Assembly: GCF_003996985.1 (NCBI RefSeq)
Contig: NZ_RJJX01000015.1
Coordinates: 25,867 to 89,866 of the forward strand
Length of the DNA stretch: 64,000 bases
Reading direction: 5' to 3'
Origin: Ancylomarina longa
GTDB taxonomy: Bacteria > Bacteroidota > Bacteroidia > Bacteroidales > Marinifilaceae
Translations under genes and position numbers: made by a program
Shown here: positions 18,762 through 26,181 of the stretch, piece by piece
Position numbering within the stretch: position 1 is the first letter of the stretch
Layout of the letters: every line of letters starts with the position of its first letter
The notes under the pieces: generated by a model
Told to the model about the DNA's origin: nothing
Seen by the model: the letters and a program-made list of their open reading frames with translations, nothing else
Databases searched by the model: none

Positions 18762-18874
18762 CTCAAAAAAAAACGATTACCATGGAAGGTGTCCCGAGAA
18801 ATAGGAAAATAGTAGTAAAAATCATTCTGTAAGGGACCGCTTATGTCTCCATACAGATTAAATGGAGGCGTAAT
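18762..18874 (+). promoter_or_regulatory. Candidate regulatory leader RNA of corA
   Basis: The leader ends in a strong Shine-Dalgarno GGAGG (18864-18868), six bases before the ATG and rare in this window. It can be hidden in a hairpin: CTCCAT (18847-18852) pairs with ATGGAG (18862-18867), and CGC (18838-18840) can add pairs with GCG (18868-18870). A competing fold is visible: the same TCCAT (18848-18852) can pair with ATGGA (18782-18786), stacked near GTCCC (18791-18795)/GGGAC (18833-18837), which would free the ribosome site. The left arms lie within a short ORF. I recognise no known riboswitch class. The switch is inference. Confidence 0.45.
18782..18832 (+). CDS. Possible leader peptide upstream of corA
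   Basis: A 16-codon ORF, MEGVPRNRKIVVKIIL, starts about 20 nt after the predicted transcription start and stops at TAA (18830-18832), immediately before the GGGAC arm of the leader helix. A ribosome on it would cover ATGGA and GTCCC, so its progress could decide which hairpin forms. Leader peptides controlling Mg2+ transporter genes are known in enterobacteria (MgtL, CorL), but no homology is claimed. There is no Shine-Dalgarno, as is usual here. Chance occurrence of a 16-codon ORF is quite possible. Confidence 0.3.
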   Translation: MEGVPRNRKIVVKIIL

Positions 18875-19804
18875 ATGATTAAAATCTTTCAAAGTTTTGG
18901 TGGCTACATCGAAATTGAAAAAGCTCAAAAAGGTTGTTGGATTAATGCAACTGCACCTAGCAGTGAGGAAATAGCCCGATTAACCAACGAATTTAAATTA
19001 CCAGCCGATGCAATTACCGATATTTTAGATGCCGACGAGCGTCCGCGTGTAGAATTTGATGATGGTTGGTCTTTAATCATTATGCGAATACCAATTGAGA
19101 CTCCTGAGAATGGTGTTCCTTATCAAACTATTCCATTGGGAATTTATCTTACTGAGAATTTTACCTTAACACTTTCTTTAAAAAATAATCAGGTGTTGCC
19201 TATGCAACAACCTTCGGTTTATAAAGAACAGATTCATTCCGTTAGAGATCCTAATAACTTTATTTTGCAATTGTTTCTTCGCAATGGTACTTTGTATTTG
19301 AAGTATCTGAAACAAATCAATCAATTGACAAATTCCATTGAGCAGGATCTGGAGAAATCAATTAAAAACAGGGAGCTGAATCAATTGCTGAAGATGGAAA
19401 AGTGTATGGTTTTCTTCATCACATCTATCAAGGCAAACGAAATTGTGTTGGCTAAACTTCGAAGCTCTAAGCATATTAAAAGTGAGATTAACGAGGATTT
19501 GCTCGAGGATGCAATCATTGAAAATAAGCAGGCTTTGGAAATGGCAAAAATATACTCCGATATCCAAAGTGGCATGATGGATGCTTTTGCTTCCGTAATT
19601 TCTAATAATCTAAATGTGGTGATGAAACAATTGACTTTGATTTCTATCATTTTGATGATCCCCACATTGATTGCAAGTGTTTTTGGAATGAATGTGCCTA
19701 ATATGCTCGAAGATTCTCTTTGGGCCATGCCTCTTATCATCACAGCTTCCCTGATACTTTCGATTATGGGTGTATTGCTTTTTCGCAAACGTCAGTGGTT
19801 TTAG
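18875..19804 (+). CDS. corA: CorA-family divalent cation transporter
   Basis: A 309-residue protein of the CorA/MIT family, which moves Mg2+ (sometimes Co2+ or Ni2+) through a pentameric channel. The soluble N-terminal domain includes LDADERPRVEFDDGW, followed by a long helix. Two C-terminal membrane segments (about residues 248-268 and 282-302) are separated by FGMNVPN, the GMN pore signature. The protein ends with basic residues (RKRQWF). The start is set by a strong Shine-Dalgarno. It sits after the trk genes but has its own promoter and a strong terminator. Confidence 0.93.
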   Translation: MIKIFQSFGGYIEIEKAQKGCWINATAPSSEEIARLTNEFKLPADAITDILDADERPRVEFDDGWSLIIMRIPIETPENGVPYQTIPLGIYLTENFTLTLSLKNNQVLPMQQPSVYKEQIHSVRDPNNFILQLFLRNGTLYLKYLKQINQLTNSIEQDLEKSIKNRELNQLLKMEKCMVFFITSIKANEIVLAKLRSSKHIKSEINEDLLEDAIIENKQALEMAKIYSDIQSGMMDAFASVISNNLNVVMKQLTLISIILMIPTLIASVFGMNVPNMLEDSLWAMPLIITASLILSIMGVLLFRKRQWF

Positions 19805-19889
19805 CCATTCAGTTTCTAGATTCAAGAGCAATATTTTCGATATTAATTTACAATATTTAGGCAACAATTTCCTTATAGTATTATTGGTT

Positions 19890-19941
19890 ACTGGCAATAT
19901 ATAATGGTTAAGTAAAATCAATATATATTGCCAGTTTTTTT
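19890..19941 (+). terminator. Terminator of corA
   Basis: CTGGCAATATATA (19891-19903) pairs perfectly with TATATATTGCCAG (19922-19934), followed by seven T's. The rest of the 303-bp gap (19805-20107) shows nothing recognisable. Confidence 0.85.
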
Positions 19942-20107
19942 GTCGGAATTATGTAATTGGATTATTCTAAATTTCGTTTTAAAATTATATTACTGATTTG
20001 GAGATTCTTCTCCTTGCAAAACCAATAAACAGGTCTTTTTCTCTCCTTACATTGTTAAACATTGGAAATAGCTGAAATCGTCTCATTCTTTAAATCTGAT
20101 TTAGAAT

Positions 20108-21157
20108 CTATACAATATTATTATCTACCATTTGCTGGAAAAAATCGGTGATAGATTTTTCTATAGGAAGATATTTCATTCCAAGTTCTTTTTTGCTTTT
20201 GGTATTGTCAACCAACCAGGAGTAACCCAAGTTTTTTCGAACCATTTTTCGTTTTAATCCAACCGTAGGAGCGAGCAACCACACCAAAAATTTAGGTAAT
20301 TCTTTTTTTGGGAAAGGATATTTACCTCCAAATTCATTCTGCAGAATGCAAGACAACTGTAAGAAGCTTTTGTTTTCTGCAGAAATGATATAACGACCTT
20401 TCGCTTCCGGAGTAAATCCTGCTTTAAAATGAGCTAATGCAACATCACGAACATCTACCATGCCAATTTCGAATTTTGGAGCACCCATTTTCATGGTTCC
20501 GTCGCCCATTTGTTTGACAATTCGAAAACTTTCCGATGTACTGATTGGATGGACACCTGGCCCCAATATCAAAGATGGATTGATTACCACCAAGTCCCAT
20601 TGGTTTTGTGCTTTGTTTATTTTCCATGCCTCTTTTTCGGCAAGTGTTTTTGAATAGCTATATGATTGATGATGCAGATTTGAGCTTGTATTCCAATTCG
20701 CTTCGGTAGCGATTCCATTTGGGAGATTCAATAAGTCCTTGGCATCGCCCAATATGGCAACACAACTACTGGTTAATACAACACGCCGTACCGATGCTGT
20801 TCTATTAGCTGTTTCCAACACATTCCGAGTACCAATCAGGGCAGGATCAACTAAATTTTTTTGTGGATCTTTCACTACATTAATAAAAGGAGATGCTGTA
20901 TGAAATACCAATTCACAATCATACATTGCCTCTTCAAAAGATCCCTGTTCCAATAAATCAGACTTAAAGTATTTTAGCTCACCTTTTGATTCTTCAGCTA
21001 ATTCATTTAAATATTTCAATTTGTCATGGTTTTGAGGATCCCTAATTGTTGCATGTACCGTTAATCCTTCTGCCAGCAGTTTTTTAATCAGGTTTCCAGC
21101 AACATAACCAGTTGCTCCGCTTACCATTACCGGTTTTGTTTTATCAATTTGTCTCAT
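20108..21157 (-). CDS. NAD(P)-dependent epimerase / dihydroflavonol-reductase-like protein
   Basis: A 349-residue extended short-chain dehydrogenase. The Rossmann motif is VSGATGYVAGNLIKKLLAEG (the family's GxxGxxA/G), LTSSCVAILG carries the catalytic serine, and YSYSKTLAEKEAW carries the YxxxK pair. LVVINPSLILGPG is typical of the dihydroflavonol-4-reductase/3beta-HSD branch. The bacterial substrate is unknown, probably a hydroxy/keto compound or NDP-sugar-like molecule. It stands alone, facing away from the small gene at 21559 across a 401-bp gap. Confidence 0.8.
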   Translation of the reverse strand: MRQIDKTKPVMVSGATGYVAGNLIKKLLAEGLTVHATIRDPQNHDKLKYLNELAEESKGELKYFKSDLLEQGSFEEAMYDCELVFHTASPFINVVKDPQKNLVDPALIGTRNVLETANRTASVRRVVLTSSCVAILGDAKDLLNLPNGIATEANWNTSSNLHHQSYSYSKTLAEKEAWKINKAQNQWDLVVINPSLILGPGVHPISTSESFRIVKQMGDGTMKMGAPKFEIGMVDVRDVALAHFKAGFTPEAKGRYIISAENKSFLQLSCILQNEFGGKYPFPKKELPKFLVWLLAPTVGLKRKMVRKNLGYSWLVDNTKSKKELGMKYLPIEKSITDFFQQMVDNNIV

Positions 21158-21500
21158 TTTTTTATTTTTTTAATCAAAAGCAGCCGCTGTAAGTCTCTCC
21201 TTTGTCTTTAAAAATCAATCGACCTTGTTCAAATTTAAGATGGGATAAGATAGTTCAATAGTTTATATGTGACAATATTACTGGTCTGATTATTCGGCTT
21301 AATCTTTGTAAATACTCGTTTTGTAAAATAAATATTAAAAAAAATGATACTTCTGTAAAAGTCCTATTTGAAGTGTAATTTATTAATAATAATAGCCTTA
21401 TATACGATATGATGAATATGGATGTTTTTCATTCATCTAAAAAACTCATTAATTCATCAGGAAAGAATAACATTTTAGTTAGTTCTTCGTACACCATTTT

Positions 21501-21517
21501 GTTAGAATTTTTCTAAC
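21501..21517. promoter_or_regulatory. Perfect palindrome upstream of a small gene
   Basis: GTTAGAATTTTTCTAAC is a 7+3+7 dyad ending 41 bp before the ATG at 21559. Its core TTAGAA-N3-TTCTAA recurs exactly at 31431-31445. It overlaps a possible -7 box (TAACATTG, 21514-21521), so a repressor site is plausible. The rest of the 401-bp gap shows nothing else. Confidence 0.45.
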
Positions 21518-21558
21518 ATTGCAGTCTATTACATTTTAAACAACCTTTACATTATCAC

Positions 21559-21834
21559 ATGAAGAACATCTCAGAATATAACCATCTGATCGAAAAAGAG
21601 ATGGAAAAATACCGGAAAGACTCTGGTAAGATTTTACAGAAATTTGAAGAAAAATTTAATAAAGGAAGTATTGTAGCTACTCATCATTTTAGTAATGCGA
21701 GCCCAGAATTAATTGGCATAGTGAAGTCGCAGTTGGAGCAGGCTGGATTTAGACCCGAATTAATAGGAAATAAGCCTGACGGACATATTACTTTAAGAGT
21801 TAGTCTTTTAAAATCAGCAGGAATAGTAGCATAG
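21559..21834 (+). CDS. Small conserved-looking protein of unknown function
   Basis: A 91-residue soluble protein, not recognised. The N-terminal 35 residues are charged and probably helical (LIEKEMEKYRKDSGKILQKF). The second half reads like an alpha/beta element with VKSQLEQAGFRPELIG and ends HITLRVSLLKSAGIVA. It has a possible operator upstream and a good terminator downstream, so it is a self-contained unit and probably real. No signal peptide or membrane segment is seen. Confidence 0.65.
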   Translation: MKNISEYNHLIEKEMEKYRKDSGKILQKFEEKFNKGSIVATHHFSNASPELIGIVKSQLEQAGFRPELIGNKPDGHITLRVSLLKSAGIVA

Positions 21835-21853
21835 CTTTAATTTACATACAAGG

Positions 21854-21884
21854 AAAGCCATCATTGAGCATGATGGCTTTTTTT
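21854..21884 (+). terminator. Terminator after the 91-residue protein gene
   Basis: AAAGCCATCA (21854-21863) pairs with TGATGGCTTT (21871-21880) around TTGAGCA, followed by T's. The convergent gene ends just beyond, at 21906. Confidence 0.85.
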
Positions 21885-21905
21885 ATTGAATTGTAGTACT
21901 CGATT

Positions 21906-22517
21906 TTATAGAATTAATTCTCCTATACCTGGTCTGATTATTTCAAAATCACCTTCAGAGCAATCAACTACGGTAGAGGCTGTATTGTTACCAAACCCTC
22001 CATCAATAACTAAATCCACATCTTTGCTGTATTTTTCATGAATCAATTCCGGATCGGTTGTATATTCCACCACTTCATCCATATCTCTAATGGAGGTTGT
22101 CATGATTGGGTTTCCTAATTCCTCCACTATTCCCAAAGGGATATAATGATTAGGGATACGAATACCAACGGTTTTTTTCTTGCTTTTAAATAATTTGGGG
22201 ACATTATTACTTGCCTGTAGAATGAAAGTAAAGGCACCGGGTAAATTTTTCTTCATCACCTTGAAGGTGGAATTATCTACCTTAGCATATTCCGCTAGAT
22301 TGCTCAGACTATTGCAGATTAATGAAAAATTACCTTTCTCTGCAGAAACTCCTTTTAAACGAGCGATTCGCTGTATCGCTTTGTTATTGGTAATATCACA
22401 GCCCATGGCATAAACTGTATCTGTAGGATAGATGATGATACCTCCATTCTTTAAAGTATCTGCAATTTTCTGAAATTCCCGGTGGTTGGGATTATCAGGA
22501 TATAACTTAACAAGCAT
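21906..22517 (-). CDS. Threonylcarbamoyl-AMP synthase family protein, YciO-like
   Basis: A 203-residue protein of the YrdC/Sua5/YciO fold. GGIIIYPTDTVYAMGCD is the N-terminal family signature. GNFSLICNSLSNLAEYA, LPGAFTFILQASNNVP and KKKTVGIRIPNH match the YciO branch better than TsaC or Sua5. TsaC/Sua5 make threonylcarbamoyl-AMP for tRNA t6A37; YciO proteins can do the chemistry weakly and their role is less certain. Whether this is the cell's only such enzyme cannot be told from the window. The nearby tRNA-Thr cluster is probably coincidental. Confidence 0.85.
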   Translation of the reverse strand: MLVKLYPDNPNHREFQKIADTLKNGGIIIYPTDTVYAMGCDITNNKAIQRIARLKGVSAEKGNFSLICNSLSNLAEYAKVDNSTFKVMKKNLPGAFTFILQASNNVPKLFKSKKKTVGIRIPNHYIPLGIVEELGNPIMTTSIRDMDEVVEYTTDPELIHEKYSKDVDLVIDGGFGNNTASTVVDCSEGDFEIIRPGIGELIL

Positions 22518-22632
22518 TTTGTAGTGGTTTAGGGTTCTTCTGGGAAATAAAGATAGAAGTTTCTACTGTATGGAAATGATTTACAGGCTTATTTATTTTT
22601 AATCCAAAATAAGAGAAGGACATTTCTCCCAT

Positions 22633-22663
22633 AAAAAAAGGAGAACCGAAGCTCTCCTTTTTT
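22633..22663 (-). terminator. Terminator of the transaldolase gene
   Basis: GGAGA (22640-22644) and TCTCC (22653-22657), flanked by A7 and T6 so the stem extends, form a symmetrical terminator 16 nt beyond the minus-strand stop codon. It would also work on the plus strand. Confidence 0.8.
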
Positions 22664-22678
22664 AATTGGCAATATAAA

Positions 22679-23335
22679 TTAACCATTTAATTTATTGTAG
22701 TCAGCTAAAAACTGCTCTAATCCTTTGTCAGTTAAAGGGTGCTTTAATAATCCGGTAATTGCACTAAGCGGACAAGTTGCTACATCAGCTCCGGCTTCAA
22801 CACATTGAATAATATGCATTGTATGACGGATAGAGGCAGCCAATACTTGTGTTTCAAAAGAATAAAAATTAAACATATCTGCAATTTGTGCAATTAATTC
22901 TATTCCATCGGTGCAAATATCATCTAATCTTCCAACAAATGGGGACACATAAGTTGCTCCCGCTTTTGCAGCCAATAAGGCCTGTCCGACAGAAAATATC
23001 AGGGTGCAATTGACTCTAATTCCTTTCGAACTTAGATATTTAACTGCTTTAATACCATCTTTGATGCAAGGAATTTTCACCACTATTTGTGGGTGAAGTG
23101 CAGCTAATGCTTCCCCTTCCGAAATCATTCCTTCAAAATCTGTGGCAATTACTTCGGCACTTACATCACCATCAACAATTTTGCAAATATCAATATAATG
23201 TTGTTTGATATTTGCTTCCCCTTTTATTCCCTCCTTAGCCATAAGAGACGGATTGGTGGTTACGCCGTCAAGAACTCCAAGATCTTGAGCTTCTTTAATC
23301 TGGTCCAGATTAGCTGTGTCTACAAAAAATTTCAT
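22679..23335 (-). CDS. Small transaldolase (TalC / fructose-6-phosphate aldolase family)
   Basis: A 218-residue (beta/alpha)8 protein, the short-chain transaldolase length. It starts [20 protein letters not shown] and contains [30 protein letters not shown] with the Schiff-base lysine, and [13 protein letters not shown]. Family members act as transaldolase (sedoheptulose-7-P/erythrose-4-P exchange) or fructose-6-P aldolase; sequence alone does not settle which. It has its own promoter and terminator and links to Fba and Gap elsewhere in the window. Confidence 0.93.
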   Translation of the reverse strand: MKFFVDTANLDQIKEAQDLGVLDGVTTNPSLMAKEGIKGEANIKQHYIDICKIVDGDVSAEVIATDFEGMISEGEALAALHPQIVVKIPCIKDGIKAVKYLSSKGIRVNCTLIFSVGQALLAAKAGATYVSPFVGRLDDICTDGIELIAQIADMFNFYSFETQVLAASIRHTMHIIQCVEAGADVATCPLSAITGLLKHPLTDKGLEQFLADYNKLNG

Positions 23336-23369
23336 TTTATTATTTTTAGTTTGTTATTAAGTCGAAAAA

Positions 23370-23401
23370 CGAAAATACACTAAATTATTCTGATGAACAA
23401 A
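23370..23401 (-). promoter_or_regulatory. Promoter of the transaldolase gene
   Basis: On the minus strand TTTG (23398-23401), 20 bp, then TATTTTCG (23370-23377): one mismatch from the Bacteroidota consensus, 35 bp before the start codon. Confidence 0.6.
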
Positions 23402-23503
23402 GAGTTATTATCGTTTTCATTAGATGAAATACATTTAAGACACTTGTGAAAAGCATCGCATTATAAAGAGTGGATAAATGAGGTTGAAAGGAGTAAAAAA
23501 AAG

Positions 23504-23577
23504 AGCCGATAGAGGGACTCGAACCCACGACCTGCTGATTACAAATCAGCTGCTCTAGCCAGCTGAGCTACATCGGC
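23504..23577 (-). tRNA. tRNA-Thr(TGT), cluster copy 1
   Basis: Standard cloverleaf: acceptor GCCGATG/TATCGGC, D-arm GCTCAGCTGGCTAGAGC, anticodon arm GCTGA-TTTGTAA-TCAGC with anticodon TGT, and T-loop TTCGAGT. No encoded CCA. It is the most downstream of five tandem threonine tRNAs. Confidence 0.95.
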
Positions 23578-23622
23578 TTTTAGTATTCTGCCAAAATTAT
23601 TGATGAAAATGGCAAAATATAG

Positions 23623-23694
23623 AGCCATTGATGAGATTTGAACTCATGACCTCTTCCTTACCAAGGAAGCGCTCTACCCCTGAGCTACAACGGC
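23623..23694 (-). tRNA. tRNA-Thr(GGT)
   Basis: Acceptor GCCGTTG/CAATGGC and anticodon arm CTTCC-TTGGTAA-GGAAG, anticodon GGT. Its sequence differs clearly from the other four members of the cluster, so it is not a recent duplicate of them. Confidence 0.95.
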
Positions 23695-23719
23695 ATAAGA
23701 GACAAAACTCCGATATAAG

Positions 23720-23793
23720 AGCCGATAGAGGGATTCGAACCCACGACCTGCTGATTACGATTCAGCTGCTCTAGCCAGCTGAGCTATATCGGC
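23720..23793 (-). tRNA. tRNA-Thr(CGT)
   Basis: Nearly identical to the TGT copies, but the anticodon loop reads ATCGTAA, giving anticodon CGT; there are single changes in the acceptor (GCCGATA) and T-loop (TTCGAAT). It looks like a duplicate of the TGT gene whose anticodon changed. Confidence 0.95.
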
Positions 23794-23862
23794 GATTTAT
23801 TACTCGTATTTAGATCTTACAAAGAACGAAAGAAAGCGATTAAACTTTCTTTTAAATTATTG

Positions 23863-23936
23863 AGCCGATAGAGGGACTCGAACCCACGACCTGCTGATTA
23901 CAAATCAGCTGCTCTAGCCAGCTGAGCTACATCGGC
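23863..23936 (-). tRNA. tRNA-Thr(TGT), cluster copy 2
   Basis: Same 74-bp sequence as the copy at 23504. It and the next copy also share a spacer containing CTTTCTTTTAAATTATTG, so the duplicated unit is about 141 bp. Confidence 0.95.
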
Positions 23937-24003
23937 GTTTTTTCACTTTAAATCATCTTGTAAAGAACAAAAGAAAATGGCTAGACTTTCTTTTAAATTA
24001 TTG

Positions 24004-24077
24004 AGCCGATAGAGGGACTCGAACCCACGACCTGCTGATTACAAATCAGCTGCTCTAGCCAGCTGAGCTACATCGGC
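24004..24077 (-). tRNA. tRNA-Thr(TGT), cluster copy 3
   Basis: Same 74-bp sequence as the other TGT copies, 26 bp downstream of the SRP RNA on the same strand. No separate promoter is seen, so it is probably read through from the SRP RNA promoter. Confidence 0.95.
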
Positions 24078-24103
24078 ATTTTATACTTTAAAGAGCATAA
24101 AAA

Positions 24104-24206
24104 AGTGGGTAAGCGAACTACGTCGCACCGCTTCGACCACCTACCCTTGCTGCCTTCCGACCCTGGGGGGATTCAGTAGGAGCTGATCGCATAGTGCTTA
24201 CCCGAC
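24104..24206 (-). ncRNA. ffs: Signal recognition particle RNA, small (4.5S) bacterial type
   Basis: About 100 nt folding into one long hairpin: GGGTAAGC near the 5' end pairs with GCTTACCC near the 3' end, and the apical domain has the universally conserved GGTCGGAAGGCAGCAAGGGT. It binds Ffh and targets nascent membrane proteins. The 5' end is placed by a consensus promoter directly upstream; the exact ends are estimates. It heads a likely operon with five tRNA-Thr genes. Confidence 0.93.
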
Positions 24207-24208
24207 GA

Positions 24209-24239
24209 CAAAAGTAGAAAAATCTTGTTTCCCCGCAAA
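24209..24239 (-). promoter_or_regulatory. Promoter of ffs and the tRNA-Thr cluster
   Basis: On the minus strand TTTG (24236-24239), 19 bp, TACTTTTG (24209-24216): an exact consensus match, placed so that transcription starts at the first base of the SRP hairpin. Confidence 0.85.
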
Positions 24240-24605
24240 CAAAATCTAAAACTTCTTAGTCCTTTTGTGGGGTTCTATATCCCAAGCAATTTATATTCAG
24301 TGAAATAATTTCTAATAAAAATGATATCTTTTTTAATTACACTCCATTTTTTAATAGAGAAAAGCGAATATGCTTCTTTTGGGGACTACAATTACAAGCC
24401 TGTATTCCTATTTTATCCTTCGTATGTAGCACATCAGATTTTATCTGATGGGTAGGGGCTTTCTGCAAACTACTCACAAATAATTAAGTATTTTTAAAGA
24501 AGGCATTCGATTAAAAACGGGTATATTTGTCCTCGGTCTAATAGGAATGGAACAAATCTACCCATTGGATTAATTAATTTGTGATAATTTAAAATTGATT
24601 TTGGA
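24240..24605. other. Intergenic region between ffs and the DUF4199 gene
   Basis: No gene is seen. There is a perfect 8-bp hairpin CATCAGAT-TTT-ATCTGATG at 24432-24450, and a -7 box TATATTTG at 24522-24529 without a good -33 box, probably the promoter of the gene at 24606. Confidence 0.4.
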
Positions 24606-25163
24606 ATGTTTAAAAATCCTTTAGTACGACATACTTTTCTGTTTGGAAGCCTGGTTGGAGGTGTTTTAATATTGGCAGCTCTTGTTTTCTACTTTAAAGA
24701 TTTGTCTGTGAATTACAACCCAAACCTTACTTTAATCAATCAATTCTTGATGATTTCAGGTATTTTTCTTGGCGTAAAAAAATATCGCGATGAAATTTTA
24801 TTTGGGGTAATTAATTACAAGAGAGCTTTTACTGCCGGGATATTGATTATTGGTTTTGCGGCCTGTTATTATGCAATGTTTATATATGTTCTAACCAAGT
24901 TTTTTGATGCTTCCATCATTCAGGAGGCTATTAATTTTGCACAAAAAGGTTTGGTTCAATCCGGATATGAGCAAAAAGATGTGGATTTGATTATGAGTAT
25001 TTATAAGCATATTACACCTGGAATTTTTGCCTTTAGCATGTGGCTTAGTAAGTTGTTTGGTGGTGTTCTGTTCTCCTTAGTTGTGGCTTTCTTCTTTCGC
25101 CAAAAGAGAAATTTGTTTAATAAGCAGTCTGTTGATAAATTTAACGAATCGAATAATCAGTAA
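24606..25163 (+). CDS. DUF4199 membrane protein
   Basis: A 185-residue protein with four predicted membrane segments (about residues 10-30, 40-58, 73-95 and 140-165). LGVKKYRDEILFGVINYKRA followed by FTAGILIIGFAACYYAMF is the DUF4199 signature. The function is unknown. In Bacteroidota this family usually sits directly before a polyprenol-type glycosyltransferase, as here (9-bp gap), which suggests a role with that enzyme at the membrane. Confidence 0.85.
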   Translation: MFKNPLVRHTFLFGSLVGGVLILAALVFYFKDLSVNYNPNLTLINQFLMISGIFLGVKKYRDEILFGVINYKRAFTAGILIIGFAACYYAMFIYVLTKFFDASIIQEAINFAQKGLVQSGYEQKDVDLIMSIYKHITPGIFAFSMWLSKLFGGVLFSLVVAFFFRQKRNLFNKQSVDKFNESNNQ

Positions 25164-25172
25164 TCTTACTTT

Positions 25173-26120
25173 ATGGATATCTCTGTTGTAGTTCCTTTGT
25201 ATAATGAGGAAGAGTCTATTCCCGAATTAGTCGCCTGGATTGATCGGGTGATGAGTGAGCATCAATTTAGTCATGAAATCATTATGGTGGATGATGGAAG
25301 TAATGATACATCATGGCAGGTAATAGAGGATTTGAAAAAAAAATATGCAAGCGTTAGAGGGATAAAATTCCGTAGAAATTACGGTAAATCTGCTGCTCTT
25401 TTTAGTGGTTTCGAAGCCGCAAAAGGAGAAGTAGTAATCACTATGGATGCCGATCTTCAGGATTCTCCTGATGAAATTCCTGAATTATACCGGATGATTA
25501 AAGAAGAGGGATTTGACTTAGTTTCGGGATGGAAAAGGAAACGCTACGATCCCATATCCAAAACTATTCCCAGTAAATTTTTCAACAGAACGGCAAGAGC
25601 CATGTCAGGAATTAAATTGCACGATTTTAATTGCGGATTGAAGGCTTACAGAGGCAAAGTGGTGAAAAGTATAGAAGTTTATGGAGAAATGCATCGCTAT
25701 ATTCCTATTCTTGCAAAGCAAGCCGGATTCCCGAAAATTACCGAGAAAGTGGTGCAGCATCAGGAGCGGAAGTACGGTGTTACTAAATTTGGCTTGAGTC
25801 GATTTATTAATGGATTTCTTGATTTACTATCCATCACCTTTATTAGTAAGTTTGGAAAAAAACCAATGCATTTCTTTGGTTTATTAGGTACTTTCATGTT
25901 TCTGATTGGTTTCTTTGCTTCGGCATGGATTGGCCTGCAGAAAATTTACAGTATGAGTCAGGGAGAAATGCCTCCTTTGGTAACTGATAGCCCTTACTTC
26001 TATATCGCTTTGGCAACCATGATTATTGGTACTCAGTTGTTCTTAACGGGATTTGTTGCTGAATTGGTGAGTCGAAGTTCAACCGAACGCAATACTTATC
26101 AAATCGAAAAAGAAATATAG
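25173..26120 (+). CDS. Family 2 glycosyltransferase, polyprenyl-phosphate sugar transferase type
   Basis: 315 residues. The GT-A domain (about 1-225) shows ISVVVPLYNEEESIPELV, MVDDGSNDTSW, GEVVITMDADLQDSP (DxD-like) and KFRRNYGKSAAL, the dolichyl-phosphate mannosyltransferase/GtrB type. Two C-terminal membrane segments follow (about 228-255 and 272-300). It probably moves a sugar from an NDP-sugar to a polyprenyl phosphate on the inner membrane. It is the second gene of a four-gene run ending at 27970. Confidence 0.9.
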   Translation: MDISVVVPLYNEEESIPELVAWIDRVMSEHQFSHEIIMVDDGSNDTSWQVIEDLKKKYASVRGIKFRRNYGKSAALFSGFEAAKGEVVITMDADLQDSPDEIPELYRMIKEEGFDLVSGWKRKRYDPISKTIPSKFFNRTARAMSGIKLHDFNCGLKAYRGKVVKSIEVYGEMHRYIPILAKQAGFPKITEKVVQHQERKYGVTKFGLSRFINGFLDLLSITFISKFGKKPMHFFGLLGTFMFLIGFFASAWIGLQKIYSMSQGEMPPLVTDSPYFYIALATMIIGTQLFLTGFVAELVSRSSTERNTYQIEKEI

Positions 26121-26181
26121 CAGAATTCATTCTTAACTGTTCACTGAACATTGTTCACTGCTAACCAACAATTGTTATTTC

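Noticed and set aside
26130-26165. Short direct repeat TGTTCACTG before the methyltransferase gene
   Set aside because: Two 9-bp copies 14 bp apart are too short to support a function.
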